Source: Echinarachnius parma (Eukaryota > Echinodermata > Echinoidea > Clypeasteroida > Echinarachniidae). From it: a stretch of DNA of 64,000 bases. This document shows, in pieces, positions 60,010-64,000 of the stretch; the first letter of the stretch is position 1; every line of letters starts with the position of its first letter. The stretch lies in the NCBI GenBank assembly GCA_037951105.1, contig JBAMJV010003340.1:124001-188000 (forward strand), given 5' to 3'. A program made the translations under genes and the position numbers. The notes beneath the pieces were generated by a model. It was given only the letters and a program-made list of their open reading frames with translations, was not told where the DNA came from and made no database searches.

Positions 60010-60715
60010 TAAAAGTGCACTCTTATTATAGTTCTTTTTATAATATATAGATACAGAAAGTGTATTTGTTTTTATTTTTCTTCATAATTAGTCAGGAAAT
60101 TTGGGCATCATCCTGGCCTGAAGGCTTGGTGACCCCATTGTCAAAATAACAAGAGATGGACATTTTTTATCCATATATAGCAGTCCCCACTTGGGGTAAT
60201 GGGGTAAGGAGAAGGATTTAACCAATCAGTTCTTGTATTTTTTTACAAAATTTCATCCACTTACTATAGGGTAAACAATATGCTGCAAATAGCCTAACCA
60301 ATTATAAAAACAGAGACATGATCATGAGATGACAATGACAATAAATGCTTAAAAGAAAGGAAGCAAAGACGATGAAACAGCCAGAAAAGGGGTTCTGCTA
60401 TTTATAAAAATCTAAGTACCCCAATTGACTCTCTTTTATTTTTTGTTATTACACAGACAGTTATTTTGTAGAAAATATTAGCAATTTTCAGCAATGTTTG
60501 TTATTAATGTTCTTGAAAATACATGAACTCTCCTGATATGTATGCAAGTTGTACACATCTTTTACCAAAAAGGTTGACAAAAAAATCTGTTTAAGTAATC
60601 AAAAGTACAGGTATATTTTTAGCTCTACAAGACATTTCAAGCTTCAGCACACAGTTTATCATATCCTCAATCATTCTTCTAGTCACCCTGTCAATGGTGC
60701 TTTATAATTATGATA
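60010..60715. other. Intronic stretch without recognised features
   Basis: AT-rich sequence. A GC-richer patch near 60100-60170 has no complete splice pair. Confidence 0.45.
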
Positions 60716-60721
60716 TCATCA

Positions 60722-61140
60722 GGTGAGAGTGAGAAGGGCATTAAGTCGATTTTGGCTTAACTGAGTTCTAAACTGAGTTCTGAGTTCTGCACAGGTTATA
60801 CCCTCATCTAGATGATGTAAAATTGTCAGATAATAATTATATAATTAATTCAAACATATAGGGAAACTGACCAGAAATATATAATGTGATTGAAAGAGCA
60901 AATAAAATGGGATTCTCATGGGATTGGAATCCCATTTCCTTTGCTCTTTTTCAATCATAATAAAGTTAATAATTATATATAATTTTGGGAATATTCATAT
61001 TTATAATCAATCTATTCAGATATAAAAGAGCGCTACTTTTGGTATTTACATGGCTCACAAACTTTAAACATGTACGTATCTCGAAAGAACAAAATGTGAC
61101 TATGTGACCTAGCACCCTTCTGTTTCTCAACAGATGATAT
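60722..61140. repeat. Dispersed repeat family with internal palindrome
   Basis: It starts 'gtgagagtgagaagggcatt' and ends 'cttctgtttctcaacagatg', like 11990-12300 and 43132-43395. An inserted palindrome at 60880-60965 has arms 'attgaaagagcaaa' and 'tttgctctttttcaat' around 'tgggattc' and 'gaatccca'. Confidence 0.65.
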
Positions 61141-61159
61141 CTTGAATCTCTCTCCTCAC

Positions 61160-61321
61160 CGGGAGATGACAGCTATGCTGCTGACATGTCAACTTCACAT
61201 CAGCGCTAGAAGGGGCTGAGATTGGACAAGGTCCGTTGGCACGGCGATAGGAGGCTAATGACTCGTGACAGATACCAATAATCACAGGCAGGGGTGTTGC
61301 ACCAGGCCACTTTCCTCTTGC
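61160..61321 (-). CDS. Internal exon of the large minus-strand gene (162 bp)
   Basis: On the minus strand a donor CTCCCG|gtgaggag ends a frame that includes GICHESLASYRRANG and ADVKLTCQQHSCHLP. The acceptor is the AG of gggactcccag (phase 0, 54 codons) or one of two AGs in the next 7 bases. The AG after GCA would accept the phase-2 end of 62566-62625. The phase-0 end fits the exon at 51140-51209. The segment is clearly GC-richer than its flanks. Family not recognised. Confidence 0.5.
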
Positions 61322-61860
61322 CTGGGAGTCCCGGGATAGGATCCTGTTACTTAAAGGATGCATTACTTTTCCTGGAGTGCCAAAGTTTGCAAATACTCAG
61401 TGCTGATTGGTTAGATTCCTGAACTTACATCATTAAAACAAACTTTCATAAATTAATTTATTTGGGTAGCACATTTTCTCATACCTGGGAATCCCTGGGA
61501 CTCTGCTACTAAAGAATAAATGACTGATTTTGGAGTGCCAAAGTTTGACAGTGCTAATTTCTGATTGGCTATAAACTCAAACTCAATTTTAAGTATGTCT
61601 CGTTATCAATACATTATATGACAAAGGTAACATACAATGTACTTTCCCATAGCAAGGCATATCTGGGACCCTGCTACTCAAAGATGAATGACTGATTACG
61701 GAGTGCCAAAGTTTGCAAATACTCAGTGTTGATTGGTTAAAAACTCAAACTTAATTTAAACTAACATTGTATAGATGGTATCATATTGAGGTGAAACACA
61801 TTCATCTCACTTGGGAATCTCTGGGACCCAGTTCCTTAAAAAATATAAGACTGATTCAAA
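61300..61860. repeat. Four tandem units of about 175 bp
   Basis: The phrases 'cctgggaatccctgggac', 'tggagtgccaaagtttgcaa' and 'agtgctgattggtta' recur near 61320, 61480, 61660 and 61808. The first unit reaches into the acceptor region of the exon at 61160-61321. Confidence 0.8.
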
Positions 61861-62172
61861 AGTGTAAATGTCAGTGTTTATCAATAACTAATGTACACCT
61901 ATAACATGTATATATGCAATGTGAATTTGAGGTCAGTACAGAGTTATATTAATTACAAACAGGTATTAATTGAATAAGTTTGCCAATATCTAGATCATCA
62001 GGCATAGGAACTCTCATAAATTTGATTATATTAGTGAATCAGATTATCACCTCTCCATGGAACTTGATTAAGGTTAACATCACATTACAATCAGATGTAC
62101 AAAAACAAAGAATTTCCTTGAATTCACCATTGAACAATGTATTTTAGCTAGAGACAATGACCTAAACACATC

Positions 62173-62391
62173 CTAATTGAATTCATCCTGTCCCGTATCG
62201 CTTCCTATGTAATCCATTCTTCCAGTGAGAGTGGTGGAAACAATTAACTCAAGATGTTGTCTTTCTATCCAGCTAGTCGGGACAATACCCTCATGGTTTA
62301 CTCTGTTATTCACCGCACTTTTTGTATAATAAAAAGTTAAGGAAATTGCTAGCAACGATAGTACCTAGAACAAATCAAATAGTTTGCATAT
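62173..62391 (-). CDS. Doubtful open segment behind an acceptor-like site
   Basis: A reasonable acceptor (atttgttctag) on the minus strand opens a 72-codon frame beginning VLSLLAISLTFYYTKSA and containing VPTSWIERQHLELIV, and it ends at TAG. Possible early donors exist (GCG|gtgaat, AGA|gtaaac). Its phase does not join to 62566-62625. It may be a terminal exon of another transcript, an exon ending at an early donor, or chance. Confidence 0.2.
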
Positions 62392-62565
62392 GCTATGAAC
62401 CGCAATAAACTTGAGGCTGACACATGTTCAGGAAAAGTTTTTTTTTTTTTTTTTTTTAGGGGGGGGGCAATTGGAAATACAATTTTGGTCCCCTGAATAT
62501 GCATACACACCCATGATTTTCCTATAATACTGCTACAAATTTACAAAATGTAAATTTAGTTTTAC

Positions 62566-62625
62566 CGAGGATGTACTAGGCTCACTAGGACCTCCTTGGT
62601 TTCACCAAAGTAACTTTTTGGAAAT
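62566..62625 (-). CDS. Candidate internal exon of the large minus-strand gene (60 bp)
   Basis: On the minus strand an acceptor ...aacaaagattcag and a donor ATCCTCG|gtaaaa enclose 60 bp that are open in one frame, reading FPKSYFGETKEVLVSLVHP. It ends with two bases of a codon, compatible with the inner acceptor of the exon at 61160-61321 and giving Arg-Gly at the junction. The exon is short and its acceptor lacks a strong pyrimidine tract. Confidence 0.35.
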
Positions 62626-62634
62626 CTGAATCTT

Positions 62635-62875
62635 TGTTATTGTTGTTGTTGTTGGTGTGTCTTTAACATCGATTTGTTTTTATTAAGCTCATCAGTGCTC
62701 AACATTAAGCTTTTTTCCAACTGAATTATAATTATGGCATAAAATGTTTCATTCTAAACATAATTTTCATCCTATTTTGATTGTGCATGTATGATAAAAA
62801 ATTAGACAGAGGTGGTTAGAGCTATTATTCAGCAAAATACAATCTCCTCAACCATGCACTTGTCTGTTTCATGTC
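62635..62875. other. Short AT-rich gap
   Basis: It contains a short (TTG)n run near 62637-62655 and nothing else that I can support. A T-run followed by a G-run lies just upstream at 62438-62467. Confidence 0.5.
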
Positions 62876-62879
62876 TAGT

Positions 62880-63900
62880 CTGAAGTCTGGACTCTCCGCA
62901 TCCCATCTCGCTCTCTGTTTTCTCCAGACTCATTCCTATCGCATATTTATAGATATGTCTGTACCACTCTAGCTCCTAACAGATAGCTCTCACCACCCCT
63001 CTCCAGGTATATCTAGCTTTCCCCAAATCTCTATCAGACCATGGACCATACTAGTAGGGTCCATGATCAGACATTATCACACAACTTACTTAGATCTAAG
63101 GTCAATTCCCTCAACTCTCTTTCCCTGCGTCATTCCTACCACATGGACCCGATAGCTAATACACTAGCTATTTTATCTCACCTTCCCTCTCCCCCACATT
63201 GCCACACCTTCCCCCCAGCCTCAACTAATCATTATTACACAGTGAAATGTTCAAATCTAGACCAACCTTCCCTCAACCTCCACCAATCAATATAATACAA
63301 TGAAAAGTTAAAATCTCAATGTAGCTCTCTGAAATCTAAGAGAGCAGTGGTCAATCTCCTCCCCTTCCCCACTCTTTCCATACTTCATTTCCAACTACAA
63401 GTGCCCAATAGCTCCTACATTAGCTCTTTTATCTCACCACCCCTCACCACTCATCACCATCTTATATCAATACAACTTTTATCAAACATCATCACACAGT
63501 AAAATATTCCAACCCGTCCATGTCTGGAGTCTGCTTTTAGTTTGAGGTCCATCTCTCTTGAACTCATTTCCCCTGAGTCACCTCAACCAAACATGTGGAA
63601 CCAGTAGCTCCTATACTAGCTCTCTTATCTCACCACCCCTCCCCCCCCCCCACATTGCAGTCTTCCTTAAACCTCCACCAATCATTATCACACAGTGAAA
63701 TGTTCAAAATGGTGTCGTGTCTGCGTCTATTTTAGGTCAATTCCCTCCCCTCTCGTTTCCCGAGTCACCCCAAAGTCACATGGGCCACTCAAAATTACTC
63801 TTACCCTTCCCACCTCTCCGTACATATCACAACCTTTCCACAACCTCTCCCCAAAATGATCGCACAGTTCAATCTCCCACAAGGTGGTTCACTCAGCAAA
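62880..63900. repeat. Pyrimidine-rich tandem array, units about 200 bp
   Basis: The phrases 'tagctcttttatctcaccac', 'ccaatcattatcacacagtg' and 'aaatgttcaaat' recur near 63165, 63430, 63618 and 63690. Weaker units extend from 62880 and towards the window edge. Confidence 0.7.
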
Positions 63901-64000
63901 AACATCCAAATCATGATCTATCCTCATCTTGCGCAAGCAATGAGGCCTTTATACTGTATGTAATTTCACCTCATTTATTTTTCTCACCTTTATTTCACCC

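Overview
The window is repeat-dense, AT-rich animal nuclear DNA. The dispersed repeat types (hairpin units built on 'cctgtctataaagaccacc', tRNA-derived SINEs, many small TTAA-flanked elements, poly-G/poly-C tracts) give the impression of a sea urchin or related echinoderm. That assignment is inference from repeat style and was not checked against any database.

No intact gene lies inside the window. On the minus strand there are six short, spliced-looking open segments at 62566-62625, 61160-61321, 51140-51209, 17468-17511, 8150-8261 and 5989-6060. Read in that order they have AG acceptors, GT donors and reading phases that fit together. I interpret them as internal exons of one large minus-strand gene. 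Its introns, including one of about 33.6 kb between 51140 and 17511, fill most of the window. The joined peptide looks helix-rich, but I do not recognise the protein.

Region by region. 0-5.7 kb: a GC-rich Harbinger-like element (2228-2979), decayed tandem repeats, a tandem duplication and a minus-strand SINE with target duplications. 5.7-12.8 kb: two exons, a CA microsatellite, hairpin repeats, a SINE split by a small inverted-repeat element, a 100-bp AT-rich array and a TTAA element. 13.3-17.5 kb: an array of nine hairpin units, a CGTGTTCACACAC-type element, a 1.46-kb giant palindrome, then an exon. 18-24.6 kb: two tandem arrays, the second split by two TTAA elements and one TTA-flanked element. 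27-36.5 kb: several terminal-inverted-repeat (TIR) elements, arrays, a possible Penelope-type remnant with a hammerhead-like motif, and a TTAA element. 37-48 kb: SINEs, four more TTAA elements (one nested in another) and an unexplained CpG-rich insertion with an ORF. 49-57 kb: a (TATC)43 microsatellite, an exon and a 2.6-kb array carrying two insertions. 57-64 kb: repeat arrays, the second Harbinger-like copy, a TTAA element, two exons and a pyrimidine-rich array at the edge.

The strongest window-level signal is ten separate non-autonomous elements flanked by TTAA. Several sit inside tandem arrays or inside each other, so the uninterrupted target sequence can be read from neighbouring copies.
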